From NCBI GenBank assembly GCA_003669055.1, contig RAYB01000012.1:62001-126000 (forward strand): a DNA stretch of 64,000 nt, in the 5' to 3' direction. A program made the translations under genes and the position numbers. Positions 17,090 to 26,553 of this stretch are shown here, piece by piece (the first letter of the stretch is position 1; each line of letters begins with the position of its first letter). Source of the DNA: a bacterium 1XD21-70. GTDB taxonomy: Bacteria; Bacillota; Clostridia; Lachnospirales; Lachnospiraceae. The notes under the pieces are model-generated. The model worked only from the letters and a program-made list of their open reading frames with translations. It was not told where the DNA came from and searched no databases.

Positions 17090-19938
17090 GAACAAAAGGT
17101 CAGACAAGTATACATCTGCTTCTGGCCAGCATTGTTACCATGTTTGGGGTAATGCTGATTTTGATAACCCTTGCTTTATCGTGGGAGCTGTGGATGGTTC
17201 CTGTAATTATATTCGGCAATACCCTTGTATGGTGCCTTCATATCGGAAGGGCTGGTTCGGAAACATTTTATGAAAATTTATGTTCCGGGCTGATGATGAT
17301 CGGTTTCTTCTTTTTTGGAGTACATAAGGTCACTCTCTTTGACATCCCTTATGTGGCCTGTATGATTATCCTTGTTTTTTCCATGTTTAATAAACGGCGG
17401 CTGTTGTATATGACAGCCGCCCTGTATATACTGGAACTGGTTTATCATATTTTTATCCTGCATACTATCACCTCTGACATGGGTACAGACAACATAGTCC
17501 GCCTGGGGATGGGCGCTACCGTGATCGCAGGTTCGATGTCAATTGCAATTTACCGGATCAACAGGCGGCGGGATGCAAGGGCACGCTATGACAAAACCCT
17601 TGCCCAGCTGGAGACCGCGGGGCGTCAGAATGCAGAGTTTTTGTCCAATGTATCCCACGAGCTTAGGACTCCGATCAATATGGTGCTTGGAATCAGTGAG
17701 GTTATACTGGAAAAGGACATTTCCCCGGAAATACGGACAGACATGCAATCCATACAGATGGCCGGGAAACGCCTGTCCAACCAGATCAACAATATGCTTG
17801 ACTACACAGAAATCGTAGAGGGGACGCTGACTGCAGCAAATGAGCCATACCAGATCAATTCGCTGCTCAATGACATCGTTACCATGACCGCTATGCAAAA
17901 CAGCAAGCATCAGCTGGAAATGGTATTTGACCTGGATCCCCAAATACCTTCTGTCCTGATCGGCGATGTGGAAAAACTTTCGCATATCCTTAAAATCCTT
18001 CTGGAAAATTCTATCAAATTTACAGAAGAAGGCGGGATCAATGTCTGCATCCAGTTCCGCCGGGAAACCTACGGCATTAATATGATCATAGACATCCATG
18101 ATACCGGCATCGGCATGACGGCTTCCCAGCTTGCCCAGATGTGCGATGACTTTTATCAGGCAGATTCCGGAAGCAGCCGTTTTGCCGGAGGATTGGGTCT
18201 TGGCCTCCCCATTGCCCGCGGCCTTCTGCATGCCATGGGTGGGTTCATCCATTTTGACAGTAAGGAACAGCAGGGATTACAGGCTCAAATCACCATTCCC
18301 CAGGGAGTAGCGGATGAAACGCCTGCCATGATACTTTCCCGGCCGGATAAGCTATGTATCGCATGCTATTTCCATCCGGAGAAATATAACAGCGACGAAG
18401 TACGAAGATACTATGACAATATGATCCTGCACATGATAAAGGGGCTCCACCTTGAGGGATACCAGGCCCATAATTTTGAAGGCCTGCAAAAGCTTCAGAG
18501 CAGCTATCCGCTGACCCATATGTTCATCGCACAGGCGGAATATGAAGAGAATTCTTCTTACTATGAGAGCCTTTCTGACAAGCTTCAGGTTATCATAATC
18601 GCCGAACGTGAGTTCATGCTGAGCCGGAACAGCAGGCTCTTGGTCATCCACAAGCCATTCTTTGCCCTTTCCGTGGTGAACCTGCTAAACGGCGAGGTGA
18701 AGGCAAATGGGTTTGAAGAGGCGCAGGCTGCCGGCCGCAAGCCGTTCTCCTGTGAGGGTGTCCGGGTTCTGGCTGTTGACGATGAAGAGATGAACCTTGT
18801 GGTTGCCAAAGGGGTGTTAGGCAGCTATGGGATACAGGTAGATACCTGCCTCAGCGGAAGAGAGGCTGTGGAACGGTGTGCTACAACTCCCTATGATATT
18901 ATTTTCCTGGATCATATGATGCCTGGCTTTGACGGTGTGGAAACCCTAAAGCAGATCCGCCAGCTCAACAATGGGGCTTTTGAGGAACTGCCCATCATCG
19001 CCCTGACTGCAAACACCATCAGCGGTGCCAGAGAAATGTTCCGCAACGAAGGGTTCACCGAATTTATACCAAAGCCCATCGAGCGTGCCCTCTTAGAACG
19101 TGTACTGCGCAAAGTGCTTCCGATGCATCAAGTCCAGTATGGCGAAGCACCTGTGGCCAATGAAGAACCTTTAGAAGAGGCCATTCCTCCTACTGCTGCT
19201 CCTGCCGCTAAAAAGAAAAGGAAGAAGCGGAAGAAGAATGCCGTACCGGCAAATTCCCCCTCCAGGGAAAACACTGCTTTAAAAACGGGTGCTCCAGAGA
19301 ATAAAGCACCGGAGGAAAGCCGTTCTTTACAAGACAAAGCACCGGATGCTCCCCCCGCGGAAAAATCAAAAGGCAATGCCTCTGACCGGTTCCCGGCAGA
19401 GAACCGCAAAGATCCCGAAGATGCTGCCCCTGGCAGATCCTTTGCGGAGGGCAAAAAGGCTGCGAAGGATAGTACCCCTGACCCATTCTCCTCAGAGGAT
19501 GAACGTTATCCGGAGGAGGCTCCCGGCAGTTCCTTCGCAGATGATGGAAGCGGTCAGGAAGATACCCTTTTGGCAAGCAGCTCTGCCCTGCCTTATGACT
19601 CTCTCTTCCACATCGGCATCAATGTACAGCTGGGCCTGGATTACTGCTGTGGCGAAGAAGAATTTTATCTGGAAATGCTGCGGATGTTTTTCTCCCAGGC
19701 TGCAGAAAAGAAGGCAGAAATCATTTCCTTGTATGACACTGCAAATTGGGAAGACTATACGGTCAAAGTGCACGCACTAAAAAGCACATCCCTGACCATT
19801 GGCGCAGAACGTCTGGCAGACCAGGCAAAATTGTTGGAATTAGCCGGCAAAGAGGGGAACCTTGGATATATCCGGCATAGCCACCCTGAACTGCTGCGCC
19901 TGTATGATGAACTCTGCGATACCCTTGCCGGATTATAA
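17086..19938 (+). CDS. Hybrid histidine kinase with receiver and C-terminal Hpt
   Basis: 950 residues: five to six N-terminal transmembrane helices (about 8-160), HisKA with LSNVSHELRTPINM (His191), HATPase (NSIKFTEEGG, GLGLGLPIARG), a degenerate receiver-like region (about 415-540), a full receiver (Asp609 in IFLDHMMPGFDG), a long charged low-complexity linker rich in Lys, Pro, Ser, Ala and Glu (about 690-825), and an Hpt domain (KVHALKSTSL, His896). It can therefore run a complete phosphorelay to a separate receiver, most simply the 120-residue receiver encoded just upstream. No DNA-binding domain is present in either protein. Confidence 0.9.
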   Translation: MRTKGQTSIHLLLASIVTMFGVMLILITLALSWELWMVPVIIFGNTLVWCLHIGRAGSETFYENLCSGLMMIGFFFFGVHKVTLFDIPYVACMIILVFSMFNKRRLLYMTAALYILELVYHIFILHTITSDMGTDNIVRLGMGATVIAGSMSIAIYRINRRRDARARYDKTLAQLETAGRQNAEFLSNVSHELRTPINMVLGISEVILEKDISPEIRTDMQSIQMAGKRLSNQINNMLDYTEIVEGTLTAANEPYQINSLLNDIVTMTAMQNSKHQLEMVFDLDPQIPSVLIGDVEKLSHILKILLENSIKFTEEGGINVCIQFRRETYGINMIIDIHDTGIGMTASQLAQMCDDFYQADSGSSRFAGGLGLGLPIARGLLHAMGGFIHFDSKEQQGLQAQITIPQGVADETPAMILSRPDKLCIACYFHPEKYNSDEVRRYYDNMILHMIKGLHLEGYQAHNFEGLQKLQSSYPLTHMFIAQAEYEENSSYYESLSDKLQVIIIAEREFMLSRNSRLLVIHKPFFALSVVNLLNGEVKANGFEEAQAAGRKPFSCEGVRVLAVDDEEMNLVVAKGVLGSYGIQVDTCLSGREAVERCATTPYDIIFLDHMMPGFDGVETLKQIRQLNNGAFEELPIIALTANTISGAREMFRNEGFTEFIPKPIERALLERVLRKVLPMHQVQYGEAPVANEEPLEEAIPPTAAPAAKKKRKKRKKNAVPANSPSRENTALKTGAPENKAPEESRSLQDKAPDAPPAEKSKGNASDRFPAENRKDPEDAAPGRSFAEGKKAAKDSTPDPFSSEDERYPEEAPGSSFADDGSGQEDTLLASSSALPYDSLFHIGINVQLGLDYCCGEEEFYLEMLRMFFSQAAEKKAEIISLYDTANWEDYTVKVHALKSTSLTIGAERLADQAKLLELAGKEGNLGYIRHSHPELLRLYDELCDTLAGL

Positions 19939-19963
19939 ATGAAAAACAGGAGGAAGTACTGGT

Positions 19964-22663
19964 GTGTTAAAAAAGTGGAATGAAATAATCTTTGACCATA
20001 AGATCAGCCTTCAAGAACGTATGTTCCGTGTAACCACAGGCATCTGCACAGTTGCGCTGGTCATTATCCTGCTTATGGGAAGGAGTCTCTCTAATCTGGT
20101 GATTTTGGCCGTCAGTCTTGCCTGTATAGCCGCGATTGTGAAAATCAGCATCCATAAGGAATGTATCCATACAGGTTCCACGGCTATAGCGGTGCTGCTT
20201 CTTTTGCTTTTCCCGGTAAGCTTTTTTACCGCAGGCGGGTTTTTCAGCGGAGTCCCTGAGTGGTTCGTGCTTTGCTTTATCTATATCAGCATTACACTGC
20301 AAGGAAGACGCAAGGCAGTCTTTTTCCTGTTCTGTGCGGCAGAGACACTGCTATGTTATTACATGGCATATTTTTACCCGGAACTTACCTCGCACAATAC
20401 ATTGAGCCACTCCTATTTTTGTTCTGCCATCTCCGTTATCCTGGTCGGCATTATGGCCAGCATACTGCTTTTATTCGTAACCGGGCTTTATGAAAAGGAA
20501 AATGAGATTTCCAAGCAGCAAAAAAAGGAGATTGAGGAGTTAAACAAAGCGGAAAACAATTTCTTTTCCAGCATGAGCCACGAAATCCGTACACCCATCA
20601 ACACCATCATCGGGCTGAATGAAATCATCCTTCGTGGAGACATCCCGGATGATGTCGCCGAAAATGCACGGAATATCCAAAGCGCCAGCAAAATGCTGCT
20701 TACACTTATCAACGATATTCTGGACTTGTCCAAAATCAAATCCGGAAAAATGGAGATTGTAAATGTCTCCTATGAGACAGGAGCCCTTTTTTCGGAAATC
20801 GTTAATATGATCTGGATCAAGGCCAGAGAAAAGGGGCTGGAATTCCAGCTGCATGTGGATTCCTCTATCCCCAGCATGCTCTGCGGCGATGAGATACGTA
20901 TCAAACAAATCCTTATCAACCTGCTAAATAACGCGATCAAATATACCAGCAAAGGTTCTGTTTCCCTCTCTATCTGGTGTGAGCATTTAATGCTTAACCG
21001 GGTGCGTGTCTGGTATTCGGTGGAAGACACCGGGCAAGGGGTAAAAAAGGAAAATATCCCCTATATTTTCAATGCATTTAAAAGGGTGAATGAAGAAAAA
21101 AACCGCCACATAGAAGGCACTGGCTTAGGGCTCAGCATTGTCCATCAGCTAGTGGAACTGATGGGCGGGGAGATCAGTGTCAACAGCGTCTATACCAAGG
21201 GTTCCACATTCCTTGTCATGCTGGAGCAAGATATCGTCGATGATAAAGAATTAGGCACATTTACCCTCGCCTCCCGTGTGAGGGCAAAAGAAGGGGAGCA
21301 ATACAAGCAAAGCTTTGAAGCGCCGGATTCCCATATTCTTGTTGTTGATGACAATGAAATGAACCTGATGGTGGTGCGGAAGCTGCTTTCGGCCACCAAG
21401 ATCCACCTGGACACGGCACTAAGTGCTGTTGACTGCCTGAGGCTGACACAAATCCAGCACTACGACGCGATTTTGATGGATCACCTGATGCCGGAGATGG
21501 ACGGAATCCAATGCCTCCATGCACTGCGCACGCAGCCGGCCGGTTTATGCCGGGATGTCCCTGTGATCGCGCTGACTGCCAACGCCGGAAGTGACAACCA
21601 GCTGCTCTACCGCAAAGAAGGCTTTAGCGGCTATCTGGCAAAACCGGTCAGCGGCGCCTTGCTCGAAGCCTCTGTCTTAAGCATCCTGCCAAAAGAACTG
21701 GTAAAGCTAAATGAAACCACCAATCAGTCGGAGATTGGAAAGGACGTTTTAATCTTTGAGCAGACGAAAAGAGTGTCTGTCATGGTAACGACAGACAGCG
21801 TATGCGACCTTCCGGAAGAACTAAGGAAAGAGTTCAACCTTCCTGTCTGCCCCTATTATGTCTGTGCGGACAGCGGGCGGTTCCTGGATGAACTGGAACT
21901 AAAAGCCGATGAACTGCTCTCACATGTAACCGCCGGGAAAAATGCTTTCTCCCAGCCGCCCAGCGTGGAAGACTATGAAAAATTCTTTGCCGAAAGGCTG
22001 ACCGAAGCCCAAAATGTGATCCATATTACCATGGCAAAGCATGTCAGCCAGGGATACAACAACGCCCTGGAAGCAGCGAAATCCTTTGAAAATGTCACGG
22101 TCCTCGATTCCGGCCATCTTTCCAGCAGCATGGGTCTGGTTGTATTGTATGCTGCTTATAAAGCAGAAAACCATGCCACGAAGGCAGAAATCATCAGAAC
22201 CGTAAAACGGCTGAGACGCTACATTTCATCTGCTTTTATTATTGACAATACCCATTTTATGTGCCAGTCCGGAAAAATATCCCGGCGTGTACAGGTTGTC
22301 TGCGATGCGCTGCTGCTGCATCCTATTATCGTACTCAAAAACAGCAAGATCGTGGTTGGCGGAATGGAGATGGGAAGCTTTTACCACGTTGCAAAACACT
22401 ATGTCAAAAAAATATTTACGAATACCAGAAACATAGACCGCCGGATCCTGTTCATTACCTACGCCGGAATGGACACCAAAAAACTCCGCTATCTCCAGGC
22501 TCTGGTACAGCAACACTGTCCCTTTGAGCGTGTTTATGTGCAGAGGGCGTCTTCTGCCATCGCCATCAACTGCGGCCCCGGATCCTTTGGCCTGTTGTTC
22601 ATGAGAAAGAACGAGGACACCCTTTCCCTCTCCGAAGCATCAAAGCCGGATGGAAATCCATAG
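19964..22663 (+). CDS. Hybrid histidine kinase-receiver fused to a DegV domain
   Basis: 899 residues, GTG start after CAGGAGGAA. N-terminal 170 residues hold about six transmembrane helices; HisKA with SMSHEIRTPINT (His206); HATPase (NLLNNAIKYTSKG, GTGLGLSIV); receiver at about 456-570 with Asp506 in ILMDHLMPEMDG; then residues about 603-883 form a complete DegV (EDD) fold: VTTDSVCDLPEEL, FSQPPSVEDY, VLDSGHLSSSMGL, GKISRR and CGPGSFGLLF. DegV (FakB-type) proteins bind a fatty acid for phosphorylation by FakA. The architecture suggests a kinase whose activity is tied to fatty-acid binding, which is inference. Third gene of the signalling operon. Confidence 0.9.
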   Translation: MLKKWNEIIFDHKISLQERMFRVTTGICTVALVIILLMGRSLSNLVILAVSLACIAAIVKISIHKECIHTGSTAIAVLLLLLFPVSFFTAGGFFSGVPEWFVLCFIYISITLQGRRKAVFFLFCAAETLLCYYMAYFYPELTSHNTLSHSYFCSAISVILVGIMASILLLFVTGLYEKENEISKQQKKEIEELNKAENNFFSSMSHEIRTPINTIIGLNEIILRGDIPDDVAENARNIQSASKMLLTLINDILDLSKIKSGKMEIVNVSYETGALFSEIVNMIWIKAREKGLEFQLHVDSSIPSMLCGDEIRIKQILINLLNNAIKYTSKGSVSLSIWCEHLMLNRVRVWYSVEDTGQGVKKENIPYIFNAFKRVNEEKNRHIEGTGLGLSIVHQLVELMGGEISVNSVYTKGSTFLVMLEQDIVDDKELGTFTLASRVRAKEGEQYKQSFEAPDSHILVVDDNEMNLMVVRKLLSATKIHLDTALSAVDCLRLTQIQHYDAILMDHLMPEMDGIQCLHALRTQPAGLCRDVPVIALTANAGSDNQLLYRKEGFSGYLAKPVSGALLEASVLSILPKELVKLNETTNQSEIGKDVLIFEQTKRVSVMVTTDSVCDLPEELRKEFNLPVCPYYVCADSGRFLDELELKADELLSHVTAGKNAFSQPPSVEDYEKFFAERLTEAQNVIHITMAKHVSQGYNNALEAAKSFENVTVLDSGHLSSSMGLVVLYAAYKAENHATKAEIIRTVKRLRRYISSAFIIDNTHFMCQSGKISRRVQVVCDALLLHPIIVLKNSKIVVGGMEMGSFYHVAKHYVKKIFTNTRNIDRRILFITYAGMDTKKLRYLQALVQQHCPFERVYVQRASSAIAINCGPGSFGLLFMRKNEDTLSLSEASKPDGNP

Positions 22664-22684
22664 GTATTTCTTTCTAAAATTAAA

Positions 22685-22718
22685 GCTGCTGCAATGCCGT
22701 CGCCGGTATCGCAGCAGC
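22685..22718. terminator. Terminator between kinase operon and treC
   Basis: An 8-bp perfect stem, GCTGCTGC (22685-22692) with GCAGCAGC (22711-22718), with AAA before and a T-rich tract after. It serves the plus-strand kinase operon and possibly the convergent treC. Confidence 0.7.
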
Positions 22719-22721
22719 CCT

Positions 22722-24392
22722 TTATTCTTTTACATTTCCCAAAACCACCAATTCAAACGGCTCCATCGTATACGTTCCCTTTTCCAGGTTCGGTTTCCCG
22801 TTTTCGGCCGATAAGCAATAATTCCTCATCAGTACCGGATAGCGGCTCCACTCCCCGGACATCTTAATTCTTTGCTTTGTCCCGCCCATATTACAAAACA
22901 CCGCCATCTGCTGTTTTCCCAGTTTCCTTTGGTAAGCCAGCACCATATCCGTCCCTGTCTCTAAAAATGAGATTTCGCCTTTTGCAATCACCGGATACTC
23001 TTTTCTCATAGCAATCAGCTTTTTATAAAATGCAAGGATAGAACCGTCGTCCTTTTGCTGCGCTTCTACCGTGATTTCCTTCCTAAATCCGGCAGACATC
23101 GGAATCCATGGCTCTGCCCCGGAAAATCCGCCGTACTCCCCTCCTCCCCACTGCATAGGAGTTCTGCTGTTGTCCCGTGACCTTGCCGATAAAACCTCAA
23201 GGGCTTCCTCTTCCGTCTTCCCTTCCTCCAGCAAAATCCGGTAATAATTCAGGCTTTCCACATCCCGGTATTGTTCTATGGAAGGGTAATGCGCATTCAG
23301 CATCCCGATTTCTTCCCCCTGATAGATATACGGGGTTCCCCGCATCAGGTGGATCATGCCTGCCAGCATTTTCGCCGACTCTCTCCAATAAACCTTTTCA
23401 TCCCCCAGCCTGCTTACGATACGGGGCTGGTCATGGTTGCACCAAAACAAGGCATTCCAACCGCCCCCTTCCTGCATCCCCATCTGCCATTCCCTAAAAA
23501 GTTCTTTCAATTTCTTGTAATCTGCTTCCATAAGCGCCCATTTGTCCCCATCCTTATAGTCCACCTTCAGATGGTGGAAATTAAAGCACATGGAAAGTTC
23601 TTTTTCCTCTGGTGCAGAATACCGGATGCAATGCCCCAGCGATGTGGATGACATCTCCCCGACCGTTACAAAACCTTCAATGCCCGTATCCTTTACCAGT
23701 TCTTTCAGATACTCATGGATATGGGGCCCGTCACTGTAAAACCTCCTCCCGTCCCCCTCAAAGTCATCTTCCATCTTCCCTGGCTTGGACACCAGGTTGA
23801 TCACGTCAAAGCGAAAACCCTGGATCCCCTTTTCCTTCCAGAACCGGATGATCTCCTTTAATTCTTCCCGGACCTCCGGGTTATCCCAATTTAAATCTGC
23901 CTGTGTCACATCGTATAACCGGAGATACCATTTTTTTAAACCGGGCACATATTCCCATGCCGATCCGCCGAATTTTGATTGCCAGTTTGTGGGGGCGCGG
24001 CCTGGCGTGCCCTCCTTGAAAATATAATACTTTTGGTATTTCTCATCTCCTGCCAGGGCTTTTTGGAACCATTCATGCTGCGTGGATGTATGGTTAAATA
24101 CCATATCCAGCATAATCCCCATGCCACGCCCTTTGCTCTGGCGAACCAAATCCTCTAAGTCTTCCATGGTTCCAAACAGGGGGTTGATTCTCCGGTAATC
24201 TGCCACATCATATCCATTATCTCTCTGGGGGGAGATAAAAACCGGGGTCAGCCACAGATAATCCACCCCCAGTTCCTGCAGATAATCCAATTTCTCGATT
24301 ATCCCGGGGATGTCTCCAAAGCCATCCCCGTTGGTATCCCGAAATGATTTCGGGTATATCTGATAAACTACTTTGCTGCTGAAATCTGCCAT
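22722..24392 (-). CDS. treC: Trehalose-6-phosphate hydrolase (GH13)
   Basis: 556 residues, the normal length for GH13 phospho-alpha-glucosidases. Catalytic residues are visible: nucleophile Asp196 (GFRFDVINLVSKPG), acid/base Glu246 (FVTVGEMSST) and Asp321 (WCNHDQPR). The N-terminus VVYQIYPKSFRDTNGDGFGDI is typical of the oligo-1,6-glucosidase/TreC group. It hydrolyses trehalose-6-phosphate to glucose and glucose-6-phosphate in the cytoplasm. The neighbouring trehalose-type PTS and TreR regulator set the substrate. The start at 24392 is preferred to a longer frame that would overlap the PTS gene. Confidence 0.92.
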   Translation of the reverse strand: MADFSSKVVYQIYPKSFRDTNGDGFGDIPGIIEKLDYLQELGVDYLWLTPVFISPQRDNGYDVADYRRINPLFGTMEDLEDLVRQSKGRGMGIMLDMVFNHTSTQHEWFQKALAGDEKYQKYYIFKEGTPGRAPTNWQSKFGGSAWEYVPGLKKWYLRLYDVTQADLNWDNPEVREELKEIIRFWKEKGIQGFRFDVINLVSKPGKMEDDFEGDGRRFYSDGPHIHEYLKELVKDTGIEGFVTVGEMSSTSLGHCIRYSAPEEKELSMCFNFHHLKVDYKDGDKWALMEADYKKLKELFREWQMGMQEGGGWNALFWCNHDQPRIVSRLGDEKVYWRESAKMLAGMIHLMRGTPYIYQGEEIGMLNAHYPSIEQYRDVESLNYYRILLEEGKTEEEALEVLSARSRDNSRTPMQWGGGEYGGFSGAEPWIPMSAGFRKEITVEAQQKDDGSILAFYKKLIAMRKEYPVIAKGEISFLETGTDMVLAYQRKLGKQQMAVFCNMGGTKQRIKMSGEWSRYPVLMRNYCLSAENGKPNLEKGTYTMEPFELVVLGNVKE

Positions 24393-24421
24393 CTCGTGCC
24401 TCGCCTTCCTTGTGCCTGGAT

Positions 24422-26356
24422 CTATTGAAATGTTACCACTGCTGTCTCTTTTTCTTTTACATCTATTCCTGTATGGAACCGGATATCCTGGGCATCCCCT
24501 TTGCTGCTGATAATGCATACGGTGACATCCCGGTAGCCCGCTTCCTTGATTTTTGCGCGGTCAAATTTGATTAGGGGGGTTCCTGCACTGACCTTCTGCC
24601 CTTCCTCCACCAGATATTCAAACCCGTCCCCCTTCATACTTACGGTATCAATTCCGATATGCAGCAGAACCTCCATGCCATTTGCTAACCTTAATCCGCA
24701 AGCATGGCGTGAATCCGGCATCAATGCCACAACCTGCGCATCCGCCGGTGCGTACAGTGTCTCTGTTTCCGGAATGACCGCCATGCCATCGCCCAAAACC
24801 CCTTGGGAAAAAACACCGTCTCCCACTTCTGCCAAGGGAATCGCCCTTCCAGATAAAAATGCAGTTAATTTTCCGTTTGCTGTGCCTGCACCTGCTTCGG
24901 GTACGATTTTGGCCGATTCTGCTTCCCCATTTGCCTGCCCCGACGCCGGAAGGCGTTTCTTCCCCACAATGGTCGTCATCAAAAACGGTATGGCAAAGGC
25001 AATCGCCATGCACAACGCAAAGGAAACCATAAACTGGGGCTGGATGGATAAGATGCCGGGAACCCCGCCTACACCGATGGCATTTGCCGTTGTCCCTGTG
25101 GCCACGCAGACAACTGCCGCGATACCAGAGCCGGCCATCCCGCAGGCAAAGGGGAAGCCTCTTTTTAAGTTCACACCGAAAATTGCCGGTTCTGTAACAC
25201 CGAGGTAACAGGAAATGCACGCCGGAATATTTACCTCCTGTGCTTCGGGATCCTTTCTCTGCAGCCAGGCCATTCCCAGCACCGCGGAGCCCTGGGCGAT
25301 ATTTGACAAGGCAATCATCGGCCACAGCATCGTTCCGCCATAGTCTGCAATCAGCTGTAAATCAATGGCGTTTGACATATGATGGAGCCCTGTGATCACC
25401 AGCGGGGCATAGATCACACCAAATATAGCGCCGAATACTATCTTAAAGGAGCCCGTGATCCCGGCAAATACCAATGCGGAGACCGCCGCCCCCACCTTCC
25501 AGCCAACCGGCCCCAGCACAAAATGGGCAGCCATTACTGACAGCAGCAAGCTGCAGAAAGGAACCACAATCATGGAGACCACCTGGGGCGTAACCTTGCG
25601 GAAAAATTTTTCCAGGTACACCAGGGTGAATGCTGCCAAAACCGCAGGGATCACCTGCCCCTGATAACCGATCATATTGACCTTAAAACCGCCAAAATTC
25701 CATTGGGGAATCTCTGCTGCTGCCGTCCCTGCAACCGCATATGCGTTAAGCAGCTGCCCGGAGACCAATGTCAGGCCAAGGACAATGCCCAGCATCTGGG
25801 TGGTGCCCATCTTCTTTGTCACCGACCAGCAGATGCCAACCGGGAGCATATGGAAAACCGCCTCCCCGATCAGCCACAGAAAACTGTCAATGCCCGCCCA
25901 GAACTGGCTGATGTCACACAGGGTCTTCGTTCCGTTCTCAAACAAGTACAGGCTGTCAATGCAGTTCCTAAAGCCGAGAATCAAGCCGCCTGTAATAATC
26001 GCCGGAATAAGGGGTGCAAAAATCTCTGCCAAAGCAGTAATCACTCTCTGCAGCACGTTCTGGTTTTTCTTGGCCGCCTGCTTAACCGCATCCTTGGACA
26101 CCCCTTCTATGCCTGCCTCCTTTACAAAATCATTGTAAAAATCAGCCACCGTGTTCCCGATAATCACCTGAAACTGTCCTGACTGTGTAAAACTCCCCTT
26201 TACCACCTTCATGGCTTCAATCGCCTTTACATCTGCTTTCCCCGGCTCTGCCAAGGCAAACCGCATCCTTGTCATGCAATGCGATACTGCCGCAATGTTC
26301 TCTCTTCCGCCCACCAGGCGCAGCAGCTGTTTTGCGTCCTCTGCATATCTTCCCAT
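24422..26356 (-). CDS. treB: Trehalose PTS permease EIIBCA
   Basis: 644 residues in the order EIIB (phospho-Cys27 in VSHCMTRMRF), EIIC membrane domain (about 105-470, with GLHHMSNAIDLQL and GVTEPAIFGVNLK), linker, and EIIA (LLHIGIDTV carries the phospho-His). The EIIC signature and gene context fit the trehalose/sucrose branch of the glucose superfamily. It imports trehalose as trehalose-6-phosphate for TreC. Unlike E. coli TreB it carries its own EIIA domain. It is transcribed from a clear promoter with an operator in the spacer. Confidence 0.92.
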   Translation of the reverse strand: MGRYAEDAKQLLRLVGGRENIAAVSHCMTRMRFALAEPGKADVKAIEAMKVVKGSFTQSGQFQVIIGNTVADFYNDFVKEAGIEGVSKDAVKQAAKKNQNVLQRVITALAEIFAPLIPAIITGGLILGFRNCIDSLYLFENGTKTLCDISQFWAGIDSFLWLIGEAVFHMLPVGICWSVTKKMGTTQMLGIVLGLTLVSGQLLNAYAVAGTAAAEIPQWNFGGFKVNMIGYQGQVIPAVLAAFTLVYLEKFFRKVTPQVVSMIVVPFCSLLLSVMAAHFVLGPVGWKVGAAVSALVFAGITGSFKIVFGAIFGVIYAPLVITGLHHMSNAIDLQLIADYGGTMLWPMIALSNIAQGSAVLGMAWLQRKDPEAQEVNIPACISCYLGVTEPAIFGVNLKRGFPFACGMAGSGIAAVVCVATGTTANAIGVGGVPGILSIQPQFMVSFALCMAIAFAIPFLMTTIVGKKRLPASGQANGEAESAKIVPEAGAGTANGKLTAFLSGRAIPLAEVGDGVFSQGVLGDGMAVIPETETLYAPADAQVVALMPDSRHACGLRLANGMEVLLHIGIDTVSMKGDGFEYLVEEGQKVSAGTPLIKFDRAKIKEAGYRDVTVCIISSKGDAQDIRFHTGIDVKEKETAVVTFQ

Positions 26357-26380
26357 AGCTCAAACCCTCCGCTTGTTTTT

Positions 26381-26464
26381 ACTTGTTTAAACATGTTGTT
26401 GATTCTGTTATATCATACTTGTTTGAACATGTCAATCTCTTTTTGAATATTTGTTCAAACAAGT
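26381..26464. promoter_or_regulatory. Three TreR-type operators
   Basis: Three near-palindromic 16-bp elements: ACTTGTTTAAACATGT (26381-26396), ACTTGTTTGAACATGT (26417-26432) and ATTTGTTCAAACAAGT (26449-26464). Starts are 36 and 32 bp apart. The middle copy fills the spacer of the treB promoter and the last lies just upstream of the treR -35 box, so occupancy should repress both directions. Confidence 0.8.
26407..26435 (-). promoter_or_regulatory. treB-treC promoter
   Basis: On the minus strand TTGACA (26435-26430) and TATAAC (26412-26407) are spaced by exactly 17 bp. The spacer holds the second TreR-type operator. Confidence 0.85.
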
Positions 26465-26466
26465 TG

Positions 26467-26495
26467 TTGACTTTTTCTTTCTTTGTTCCTATAAT
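26467..26495 (+). promoter_or_regulatory. treR promoter
   Basis: TTGACT (26467-26472) and TATAAT (26490-26495) with a 17-bp spacer, directly downstream of the third operator. This suggests autoregulation of treR. Confidence 0.85.
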
Positions 26496-26553
26496 AAAAA
26501 TACGGGTTTTGCCCTAGAACCCGCAAAACACACGATCACCAGAGGGAAATAAA

